From Rhodocyclaceae bacterium UBA2271 (lineage in GTDB: Bacteria > Pseudomonadota > Gammaproteobacteria > Burkholderiales > Rhodocyclaceae): a stretch of 50,126 nucleotides of DNA. Below the pieces are notes generated by a model. It made no database searches. It worked only from the letters and a program-made list of their open reading frames with translations, and had not been told where the DNA came from. Positions 34,520-41,948 of the stretch are shown piece after piece. The stretch spans positions 1-50,126 of the forward strand of contig DDXB01000026.1 in the NCBI GenBank assembly GCA_002347405.1, written 5' to 3'. The first letter of the stretch is position 1, and every line of letters starts with the position of its first letter. The translations under genes and the position numbers were made by a program.

Positions 34520-35134
34520 TTATTCGGCTGGGACAGCTTCCTGTGCTGCGGCAGCACGGCCGGCGGCGAAGGCGCTGCGGTTCAGTTCGACGATGGCTGC
34601 GCCCTTGCGGGCAAAGCGCGCTTCGATGCAGCGCAGCAGCACGTCGGCAGAAAACGGCAGGTGGTCGGCGATGGCGCCCAGCATGACGGTGTTGCCAAGG
34701 CGCAGGTCGCCGAGATCGCTGGCGATGGTGGCGGCATCAAAACTTACGGTGCGGATGCCACTGGCGCGCATCTGGCCGATCGGATCCTCCGGATAATTGA
34801 ACAGGCCGATCTCGACCACCGGCGGCACCAGGCGCGAGTCATTCACCAGCGCCAGTCCGTCCGGCCGCAGGTAAGCCGACCAGCGCAAGGACTCGGCAGC
34901 TTCGAAGCCGAGCAACACCTGCACGGTGCCCGGCGCGATCTGCGGCGACAGCACCTTGGGGCCGAAGCGCAGATGCGAAGTGACTACACCACCGCGCTGG
35001 GCCATGCCGGCCACTTCGGTTTTCTTGGCATCGTGGCCCTCGGCAATGGCCGCCTCGGCGAGGATTTCGGTGGCCGTCATGACACCCTGGCCGCCAATGC
35101 CGCAGACAAGAATATTGGTAATATTATTTTCCAT
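34520..35134 (-). CDS. iorB: Indolepyruvate oxidoreductase, beta subunit
   Basis: This 204-residue subunit corresponds to the gamma-type domain of 2-oxoacid:acceptor oxidoreductases. ILVCGIGGQGVMTATEIL at residues 8-25 and KKTEVAGMAQRGGVVTSHLR (37-56) are the family marks. It partners IorA in oxidising indolepyruvate or phenylpyruvate-type aryl 2-oxoacids to the aryl-acetyl-CoA with ferredoxin or another acceptor. The start at 35134 follows a family D repeat whose end gives GGCGGAGAAAC. The C-terminal tail after FAAGRAAAA is low-complexity. Confidence 0.93.
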   Translation of the reverse strand: MENNITNILVCGIGGQGVMTATEILAEAAIAEGHDAKKTEVAGMAQRGGVVTSHLRFGPKVLSPQIAPGTVQVLLGFEAAESLRWSAYLRPDGLALVNDSRLVPPVVEIGLFNYPEDPIGQMRASGIRTVSFDAATIASDLGDLRLGNTVMLGAIADHLPFSADVLLRCIEARFARKGAAIVELNRSAFAAGRAAAAQEAVPAE

Positions 35135-35256
35135 AATGAGTTTCTCCGCCGGGCCGCCCCAAGGAGGAACAACCAGAAAATGGAAGCCGCGCAGCGGCTG
35201 AACAACAGTCACACCCTTCCTCGGGAAGTGGGCTGGGGGGATGGGGAGCCATAATT
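35135..35256 (+). repeat. Family D repeat filling the iorA-iorB junction
   Basis: GTTTCTCCGCCGGGCCGCCC, CAAGGAGGAACAACCAG, GGAAGCCGCGCAGCGGC, then the G-rich end (GGGGGGATGGGG). It occupies the entire gap between the two ior genes, the third such copy in a row. Confidence 0.85.
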
Positions 35257-37128
35257 CTAGACCGGGCGCAGCTTGGCCACGATGCGCGGCCCTGCGACTT
35301 GCAAAATGGCATCCGGCGCGCAGGGCTTGAGGCACATCGCACAGCCGGTGCACGCGATCGGGTCGATGCGCACGAAGGCGAGTTCGACTTCCTTGCCGGA
35401 CGGCTTGATCACCTTTTCGCGGCGCGTGACATGAATTGCCGGACAGCCGACATCGACGCAGTTGCCGCAACCGGTGCATTTGTCATCATCGACATAGTAG
35501 GAGCGTCCCGCCTTGAATTCATCAGTGAGCACGCAGGGCCGGTAACCGATGATGACGGAAACCTCCTCGATCTTGGTCTCCTCGCGGATCACCTTGAACA
35601 GATTGGGCATCTCGTAGGGGTCGACCTCGCGCACCCGCTCCGGCTTGACGCCCAGTGCCTCGACCAGCTTGCGGAAGTCGATGCGCGGCGCCGGGTTGCC
35701 ACGGATGTCGAGGCCGTTGGCGGGGGTGTTCTGGCCGCCGGTCATGCCCACCGTGCCATTGTCGAGCAGCAGGAAGGTGATGTTGCTGTTGTTGTAGGTC
35801 GCGTCGAGCAAGCCCTGCATGCCCATGTGCATGAAGGTCGAGTCGCCCATCACGGCGAGGATCTTCTTGTTTTTGTCGACTGCGCCGCGGCCCTTGTCCA
35901 TGCCGTGCGCCACCGTCACCGCTGCGCCCATGCAGATTGTCGTGTCGAGCGCATTCCACGGGTGGCCGGCGCCGAGCGTGTAGCAGCCGATGTCGCCGGC
36001 GACAATGATGTTCTTCAGTTGCGACAGCGTGTAGTAGATGCCCATGTGCGGGCAGGAGGCGCACAGCGTGGGCGGACGCGGAAATACCACCGGTGCGGGG
36101 GCGGCCGGTGGCGCCGGTTCGTTGTTCAGCAGCCGGCTGATCGCCGGCTTCAGCACTTCGGGGGCCAGTTCGCCGATCTTCGGCAAAATGTCCTTGCCAT
36201 GCACGGCGATGCCGGCGGCGCGAATCTCGTTTTCGACGATCGGTTCCACTTCCTCGACGACGACCAGCGTATCGACCATGGCGGCAAGCGCGCGGACCTG
36301 CTCCAGCGGCAGGGGATTGCTCATGCCGAGCTTGAGCACCGGCGCATCCGGGAAGCTTTCACGCACATGCATGTAGGCCGGTCCGCTGGTGACGAAACCG
36401 ACGCGGCGATCCTTGCCCGGTTCGAGGATGTTCAGCGGCGAGTGTTCGGAAACTTCGCGCAGCACCGTGTCGCGTTCAAACATCAGCGGAATGCGCCGCT
36501 TGGCGTGGGCCGGCACCATCACCCAGCGCTCGGGGTTTTTGACGAAGCCGGTCGGCTCGTGCGCCACGCGCTCGCCGACGGTGGCGACGCACTTGACGTG
36601 GCAGATGCGCGCCGTCATGCGCACGAACACGGGCACCTGATACTGCTCGGATAACTCGAACGCGGCAAGCACCATATCGTGGGCTTCCTGCGAATCGGCC
36701 GGTTCGAACATCGGCAAATGGGCGAAGCGGGCATAGAAGCGCGAATCCTGCTCGTTTTGCGACGAGGCCATGCCGACGTCGTCGGCAATGGCAATCACCA
36801 TGCCGCCAACCACGCCGGTCAGTGTCAGGGTCATCAGGGGGTCGGCGGCGACGTTGAGGCCGACGTGCTTCATGGCGCAGAAAGAGCGCGCACCCATCAT
36901 CGAGGCGCCGAGGGCAACCTCCATCGACACTTTTTCATTCACTGCCCACTCGGTGTAGATATCCGGGTAGGTGCACAGGGCTTCGAGGATTTCGGTCGAA
37001 GGCGTGCCGGGATAGGCGGCGGCCACCTTGCAGCCGGATTCCCAGACGGCACGGGCGACGGCTTCGTTGCCGGAAAGAAGCAGCCGGGACTGGCTCGGCG
37101 CGGGTGCAAGTGCTGCTACTGCTGCCAT
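35257..37128 (-). CDS. iorA: Indolepyruvate oxidoreductase, alpha subunit
   Basis: This 623-residue subunit holds the pyrimidine-binding domain (residues 15-180: YPGTPSTEILEAL, GLNVAADPLMTLTLTG), the thiamine-diphosphate domain (about 365-520: CASCPHMGIYYTL, GDIGCYTLGAGHP, GDSTFMHMGMQGLLDATYNN, LLDNGTVGMTGGQ) and two C-terminal 4Fe-4S clusters (CTGCGNCVDVGCP and CTGCAMCLKPCAP). It catalyses CoA-dependent oxidative decarboxylation of aryl 2-oxoacids made from aromatic amino acids. It is the first gene of the run iorA-iorB-folD-purE-purK-sua5. A GATAAT hexamer at 37212-37217 (minus strand) may be part of its promoter. Confidence 0.95.
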   Translation of the reverse strand: MAAVAALAPAPSQSRLLLSGNEAVARAVWESGCKVAAAYPGTPSTEILEALCTYPDIYTEWAVNEKVSMEVALGASMMGARSFCAMKHVGLNVAADPLMTLTLTGVVGGMVIAIADDVGMASSQNEQDSRFYARFAHLPMFEPADSQEAHDMVLAAFELSEQYQVPVFVRMTARICHVKCVATVGERVAHEPTGFVKNPERWVMVPAHAKRRIPLMFERDTVLREVSEHSPLNILEPGKDRRVGFVTSGPAYMHVRESFPDAPVLKLGMSNPLPLEQVRALAAMVDTLVVVEEVEPIVENEIRAAGIAVHGKDILPKIGELAPEVLKPAISRLLNNEPAPPAAPAPVVFPRPPTLCASCPHMGIYYTLSQLKNIIVAGDIGCYTLGAGHPWNALDTTICMGAAVTVAHGMDKGRGAVDKNKKILAVMGDSTFMHMGMQGLLDATYNNSNITFLLLDNGTVGMTGGQNTPANGLDIRGNPAPRIDFRKLVEALGVKPERVREVDPYEMPNLFKVIREETKIEEVSVIIGYRPCVLTDEFKAGRSYYVDDDKCTGCGNCVDVGCPAIHVTRREKVIKPSGKEVELAFVRIDPIACTGCAMCLKPCAPDAILQVAGPRIVAKLRPV

Positions 37129-37579
37129 ATTTGGACTCTCTAAGTGTTGAGGAACGGTTAATCATGGCCCTGATGCTGTCTGGCACCATGAAAGCCGGAA
37201 AAAGAGTGTGGATTATCGCTTTTTTGGCCCGCCAGCGTCTACCCGCGATGGCGTGTTCTAACGCCCCTCATGTCGTACGGCATGCAGTCCCTGGTCAATT
37301 ACGGAAAATCGTATCAGGGTATTCCCCAGTTTGTCGTGCCGCCCAGGCGGTTCTTCATGCCTGAGTAACAAACGACTGTCGGGATTTTTTACAGCTTCTC
37401 CGTTGCCGTGGAGTTTCTAAATGTGGATGCTCCTGTCTTTATTCGGTAAATCATCGTGTTGCATGCCTTGCGCCGTTATTGGAATGCTTCTTGCATAGCA
37501 GCGAGGATGTGTCTGAAAGCATCCTGGCTGGCGGCATTGCTTTTTGTCATCAACTGCAATTTAACCAAAAGGAATAATC
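37129..37579. other. Divergent intergenic region between iorA and the PEP-CTERM esterase
   Basis: No gene is evident. Besides the sigma-54-type promoter at 37479-37496 it holds an imperfect CTGT-ACAG inverted pair (about 37376-37394: CTGTCGGGATTTTTTACAG), which could be an activator site upstream of that promoter, and the probable iorA promoter. Confidence 0.55.
37479..37496 (+). promoter_or_regulatory. Sigma-54 (-24/-12) promoter candidate
   Basis: TTGGAATGCTTCTTGCAT has the invariant GG and GC separated by exactly 10 bases, with TTGCA at -12 as in the consensus. The -24 box is TTGGAA, where TTGGCA is usual. It lies about 85 bases before the PEP-CTERM gene. PEP-CTERM genes in related bacteria are known to be controlled by RpoN with PrsK/PrsR. 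Confidence 0.7.
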
Positions 37580-38593
37580 ATGAAGAGGCAGCTGACTTCT
37601 TTGCTAGCTTTTTTGGCGTTTTCTCTCGCCGGAGCGAACGCTTGGGCCAGCCCTTTCAGTAGTCTGTATGCGTTCGGCGACAGCCTCTCCGACTCGGGAA
37701 ACAACCCTTCGTCCGTATTGAGCATTTACAACCTGATTGGTGGCACTTGTGACTCTTTCCATCCGTGCCCGCCTTATTTTAATGGGCGTTATTCCAACGG
37801 ACCGGTCGCCGTGGAATACCTTGCCAATGCTGTTTTGCCGGGAGGGGGCACCCCGGCAAATTTCCATAATTTTGCCGTTTCGGGTGCCACTACAGGGATC
37901 GGAAACTTCGGTGACGGGGGCTCGGCCCTTGCTCCGGGCTTGTATGGGTTGCCCGGCATGTATCAGGAAATCGGACTGTATTTGTCTTCGGTCAGTGGCG
38001 TGGCAGACCCCAATGCCTTGTATTTCGTCTGGGGCGGCGCAAACGATTTCCTCACTTTCAACTCCCCCATTCTGGCTGCGCAAAACATTGCGGGGTATGT
38101 CGGCGCACTGGCTGCCGCAGGCGCAGAACACCTTCTCGTCCCCAATCTTCCGGACTTGGGTCTCACCCCCTTTGTCCGAAGCGTGGGGCCTGATTTCGTC
38201 GCCGCTGCCCACGCTTTTTCCGTCGGCTTCAATGCGGAACTGGCACTGCGGCTGGGAGAGTTGAGCCTGCTGTTTCCTGCTGCCGACATTGTCGATTTCG
38301 ACACGTTTTCCTTCTTGAACGATGTGGTGCTGAATCCGGCCGGGTACGGGTTCGGCAATTCACAGGACGCCTGCCTGCCCTCACTTGATGCGACGCCTTG
38401 CGCCAATCCTGACGATTATGTTTTTTGGGATGGATTTCATCCAACCACCCGGGCCGATGCGCTGATTGCGTTGGCATTTGCACGCGCCGTTCCAGAGCCC
38501 GGAACGATTGCGCTGCTTATGTTGGGGTTGTTAGCGCTCAGTGCTGGTGGTTATCACAGGCGCCAGCATGCCGGTGTGTGTTCGAGGAAGTAA
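37580..38593 (+). CDS. PEP-CTERM-anchored SGNH/GDSL esterase
   Basis: This 337-residue exported protein has a signal peptide (MKRQLTSLLAFLAFSLAGA, then NAWA) and an SGNH hydrolase domain. Block I is FGDSLSDSGN (catalytic Ser near residue 36), block III is VWGGANDF and block V is DGFHPTTRAD (Asp-His). The C-terminus is a PEP-CTERM sorting signal: VPEPGTIALLMLGLLALSAG followed by basic residues, which exosortase processes in exopolysaccharide-producing bacteria. It probably acts on esters or acylated polysaccharide in the extracellular matrix. AAAGGA stands before the ATG. It is a single-gene unit between a sigma-54 promoter and a terminator hairpin. Confidence 0.93.
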   Translation: MKRQLTSLLAFLAFSLAGANAWASPFSSLYAFGDSLSDSGNNPSSVLSIYNLIGGTCDSFHPCPPYFNGRYSNGPVAVEYLANAVLPGGGTPANFHNFAVSGATTGIGNFGDGGSALAPGLYGLPGMYQEIGLYLSSVSGVADPNALYFVWGGANDFLTFNSPILAAQNIAGYVGALAAAGAEHLLVPNLPDLGLTPFVRSVGPDFVAAAHAFSVGFNAELALRLGELSLLFPAADIVDFDTFSFLNDVVLNPAGYGFGNSQDACLPSLDATPCANPDDYVFWDGFHPTTRADALIALAFARAVPEPGTIALLMLGLLALSAGGYHRRQHAGVCSRK

Positions 38594-38665
38594 GCGACCA
38601 AGGCTGAGTAAAAGCGCACAGGAGTTATGGGGTGTCCCCCTCTGTTACCCGCCGCGAGGCGTAAT

Positions 38666-38697
38666 AATGGCGCGGCTCGCAACGCGCCATTTTCATT
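38666..38697 (+). terminator. Intrinsic terminator after the PEP-CTERM gene
   Basis: AATGGCGCG and CGCGCCATT form a perfect 9-bp stem around GCTCGCAA, followed by a T-rich stretch (TTCATTT). Confidence 0.75.
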
Positions 38698-38742
38698 TCG
38701 CTATTTGTAACCGCTGATCGCCGTATCGCCAGTCCCGAAAAG

Positions 38743-38772
38743 GGGATTCCCTTCGGTCACGCCGACTTTTCA
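38743..38772 (+). repeat. Family B repeat
   Basis: GGGATTCCCTTCGGTCACGC, then CGACTTTTC. It matches 2458-2488 and, inverted, 46363-46388. Confidence 0.7.
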
Positions 38773-39014
38773 CCAAGCTGAATGGCAACGATCCCACACT
38801 TGCTTTGCCTTGCTGCCCAGACCCGCTCAGGCCCCGGCGCAACCGCAGGGCAATCCTGATCCCGGTCAACAGAAGTCGGTCAGGCAAGATGTTTTCGACC
38901 AGGGGCAACGCTTTTTGAAGCTGTCTGCCCTGCGGAGTTTGGCAAACCGTCCATACTTGAAGTAATCATTTCAGGCCGGGTTTACTGGCCGGCAATCCCT
39001 TTGGGTGAGCAGGC

Positions 39015-41948
39015 ATGAACCACGATAGACGCAACGATACTTTTCCCTGCGCAATCCTTGCAGTGACAAGGAGGCTGTTGATTGGCCTCTTCCTCGCGTG
39101 GGCGCCGCTCGCTGCAGCCGCCGCGCCCCCCGGCACCGCAGAGATGGCCCGTTGGCTCGCCGGGATGAAGGCCGACCCCAGGGGCCCCTTCGATGGGATT
39201 TTCTGGTTCTGCAAGGACGGTGCGGTGCTGCCCCCCGGCCCCTATGCCTGCGCGCCCCGTGGCGGCGGCATCCAGCACGGCAGGCTCGGCGAACGCGCCC
39301 GCGCGCTCCGGGAAGCCGGCTTCCTGGTGGGCAACGTGCTGGCCGCCGTCGATCCCGCGGCCCTGGCCGCCACGCCGGGGCAAGCGGCGCTGCAGGCCAT
39401 CCTGCTGGAACGTTACCTCGTGGCGGCGGACAACGGCTGGATCCTGCGCCGGGCGCGCTACTACCGGGGGGCCTTCCAGGTGGAAGACGAGATCGCCGCG
39501 GCAGAGGCAATTCTGGCCGCACTGGCCGCCCGCCAGCAGGGGGAGCGGGACTTTCTGCTGCTGCGCCAGGCGGCGCTGCTGCTGCCGCTGGCGCGCAATG
39601 GCGCGACGGTGACGCGGTCCCATGAGCTCTCCTCCAGCCTCGCCACCCTGGATGCCGGCTTCGCGTCGCTGCGCAACAAAATCCACTCGCAACCGGACGC
39701 CGCCGACGCCGGACGGGTGCGGGCCTATGCCCGCCAGCAAAAGCGCGGCGAGCCCGAGTTCGAGCAGCTCGCCCAGGCCATCGAAGCGCTCTTCGCCATC
39801 CGCGACCTGAAGCAGCCGTTGCATGATCTGGCCGGGCGCCTCGACAAGCATTCCTTTGCCGGCCAGTTGCGGCGCTTTGCCCTCGAGCTTGAGGCCCCAC
39901 TATCGCCCGTGCAGCACTTCGCCACCAGCGCGGCGTTTCTGGCGGAGCTGCGCGCGGCCCTGCCGGAATTGCCGCCAAAGCTGCGCATGGCGGCGTTGCG
40001 GCTCAGCCTGGATGTCGAGGCCACAGCTTTCGCCACGGGTCGGGGGTTGCTCGCCGACCTGTCCCGGGCGCGCCCTGCGGAGCGGCTCGCCGTGCTGGGC
40101 AGTGCCGCCGAGGCCCTGTACGGCGTGGGCCTGCTCACCCCCCGGGAGCGTCTGGCGACGCGCGAGGCGCTCGACCGCCTGGCGGTGCCGAGCCTGCCCC
40201 TCGAGCGTTACCGCGCGGAACTCGGCTATCTGGCGCGGGTGCCCGCCTGGGCCGGGCGGGAACTCGCCTTCCACTTCGCGGAGGCGGTGGCGCAGCTCGC
40301 CCGCATCGAACCCCTGGCATCCCAGTTCATACCCGACCGCCTGCGGGCAAGCCCGCTGCTGGTCTATTCGGCCTTGCTGGACGGTCTGCTGCAGGAGGCC
40401 AACAGCCTCGCCGGGATCGAGCACGAGATTTTCGGTCAGGTGGTTGGGGCAGGGTTGCGCGCCCTCAATCCTGGCCTGGCCCGGGGCATCCTGCGCCTGG
40501 ATGCCACCGCTCCCCGGCCGGACGGCATCTATCTGCTGCGCGAAACGACGGAGCATCTCCCGCCCGTGGCCGGCATCCTCACCCTGGAGGCCGGCAACAT
40601 CCTTTCCCATGTGCAACTGCTCGCCAGCAACCTCGGCATCCCCAACGTGGTGGTGGATGCCGGGCTGGTGCCGCGCCTGCGGGCGATGGCGGGGCGGCCC
40701 GTCGTCATGGCCGTGAGTCCGGGCTGGCGGGTGCTGATCGCCGCGGACGGCCCGCGCTGGGCGGCTGTCTTTGGCCAGGCCGAGCGCGGCCAGGCCGAGC
40801 GGGCAGCGGAGCGCATCCAGCCGAATCTCGCCAAGCTGGACCTCGCGCGCCGCGATCCCGTTCCCCTCGGCGAGCTGCGGGCTGAGGACGCCGGGCGTAT
40901 CGCCGGGCCGAAGGCCGCCAACCTGGGCGAACTGAAGCACCACTACCCGGCGGCGGTGGCCGACGGCCTGGTGATTCCCTTCGGCGCCTTCCGTGCCTTC
41001 CTCGAACAGCCCATGCCGGGAACGGGGATGAGCGCCCATGCGTGGCTGCGCGCCGAATATCGCCGCATCGACGGCCTGCCCGCCGCGCAGCGGGCGGTCG
41101 AGGCCCAGCGGCTGCGGGAACGGCTGCGGAACTGGATCGGCACGGCCGATCCCGGGGCGGCATTTCGCGCAGCCCTCGGCCGGGCCATGCAGGAGCGCTT
41201 CGGCCCGGACGGCAGCTATGCCGTCTTTGTGCGCAGCGACACCAATGTGGAGGATCTGCCCGGCTTCAGCGGCGCGGGGCTCAACCTCACCGTGCCGAAT
41301 GTGGCGGGCCTGGACGAGGTGGTTGCGGCGATCCTGCGCGTGTGGGCCTCGCCCTTCGCGGAACGCGCCTTCGCCTGGCGGCAGATGCGCATGGACGCTC
41401 CCGAGCACGTCTATGTTTCGGTTCTGCTGCAGCGCGCGGTGCCGGTGGATAAGTCGGGGGTGATGGTGACCCTCGACCTGGAGGGCGGCAGCCCCGCTGG
41501 CTACACCGTGGCGGCGAACGAGGGCGTGGGCGGGGCCGTTGCCGGGCAGGCGGCGGAGGAACTCCTCATTGACGCAGAAACAGGTGAGGTGCGGCTGCTG
41601 GCCGAGGCCAGCGCCACCACCCGGCGTGTCCTGGTCGCCGGTGGCGGCCTCGGTGGCGGCCTCGAGAACCGTCCGGTTTCGGGCAAGCCGGTGCTGACGC
41701 CGGACGAAATCGAACAGTTGCGGCGACTGGGCCGGGAACTGCCGGAGCGTTTTCCCCAGCGCGACGAGAGCGGGCAGGGCGTCCCGGCGGACGTGGAATT
41801 CGGCTTCGTGGCGGGGCGCCTCGCGCTGTTCCAGGTCCGTCCCTATCTGCAGAGCCGGCAGGCGCGCCGCGACCGTTTTCTGCTTGAACTGGATGCGCCG
41901 CTGCGCGCCCAGAAGGGGCGCAGCGTCACGCTGCGGGAGGAACCGTGA
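39015..41948 (+). CDS. Exported dikinase-like protein: phosphohistidine domain followed by ATP-binding domain
   Basis: This 977-residue protein carries an export signal (about 18-38: TRRLLIGLFLAWAPLAAAAA; the TRRLL start leaves Sec or Tat open) and a roughly 450-residue alpha-helical region without an obvious family. A swivelling PEP-utiliser domain follows (about 505-575) with the phospho-accepting His532 in GNILSHVQLLASNLGIPNV. A PPDK/PEP-synthase ATP-binding domain comes last (about 630-955: GPKAANLGELKHHYP, RSDTNVEDLPGFSGAGLN, VEFGFVAGRLALFQVRPY). PEP synthases have the ATP domain first and end in a PEP-binding barrel. The order here, without that barrel, is that of glucan water dikinases. 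ATP-using domains behind a signal peptide are unusual. Substrate unknown. The next gene starts at the stop codon (TGATG). Confidence 0.8.
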   Translation: MNHDRRNDTFPCAILAVTRRLLIGLFLAWAPLAAAAAPPGTAEMARWLAGMKADPRGPFDGIFWFCKDGAVLPPGPYACAPRGGGIQHGRLGERARALREAGFLVGNVLAAVDPAALAATPGQAALQAILLERYLVAADNGWILRRARYYRGAFQVEDEIAAAEAILAALAARQQGERDFLLLRQAALLLPLARNGATVTRSHELSSSLATLDAGFASLRNKIHSQPDAADAGRVRAYARQQKRGEPEFEQLAQAIEALFAIRDLKQPLHDLAGRLDKHSFAGQLRRFALELEAPLSPVQHFATSAAFLAELRAALPELPPKLRMAALRLSLDVEATAFATGRGLLADLSRARPAERLAVLGSAAEALYGVGLLTPRERLATREALDRLAVPSLPLERYRAELGYLARVPAWAGRELAFHFAEAVAQLARIEPLASQFIPDRLRASPLLVYSALLDGLLQEANSLAGIEHEIFGQVVGAGLRALNPGLARGILRLDATAPRPDGIYLLRETTEHLPPVAGILTLEAGNILSHVQLLASNLGIPNVVVDAGLVPRLRAMAGRPVVMAVSPGWRVLIAADGPRWAAVFGQAERGQAERAAERIQPNLAKLDLARRDPVPLGELRAEDAGRIAGPKAANLGELKHHYPAAVADGLVIPFGAFRAFLEQPMPGTGMSAHAWLRAEYRRIDGLPAAQRAVEAQRLRERLRNWIGTADPGAAFRAALGRAMQERFGPDGSYAVFVRSDTNVEDLPGFSGAGLNLTVPNVAGLDEVVAAILRVWASPFAERAFAWRQMRMDAPEHVYVSVLLQRAVPVDKSGVMVTLDLEGGSPAGYTVAANEGVGGAVAGQAAEELLIDAETGEVRLLAEASATTRRVLVAGGGLGGGLENRPVSGKPVLTPDEIEQLRRLGRELPERFPQRDESGQGVPADVEFGFVAGRLALFQVRPYLQSRQARRDRFLLELDAPLRAQKGRSVTLREEP

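Larger units (their letters stand above)
38594..39014. other. Intergenic region with terminator and repeat
   Basis: Contains the terminator at 38666-38697 and a family B repeat at 38743-38772. The remainder (38780-39000) shows no convincing gene or clear promoter. A short minus-strand frame at 38693-38908 is largely repeat-derived. Confidence 0.55.

Noticed and set aside
38693..38908. Minus-strand 71-codon frame downstream of the PEP-CTERM gene
   Set aside because: Much of it is the family B repeat and the remainder is arginine-rich antisense-like sequence without a family match.
39015..41948. Annotation as ordinary phosphoenolpyruvate synthase
   Set aside because: The domain order is reversed, the PEP-binding barrel is missing and an export signal is present.
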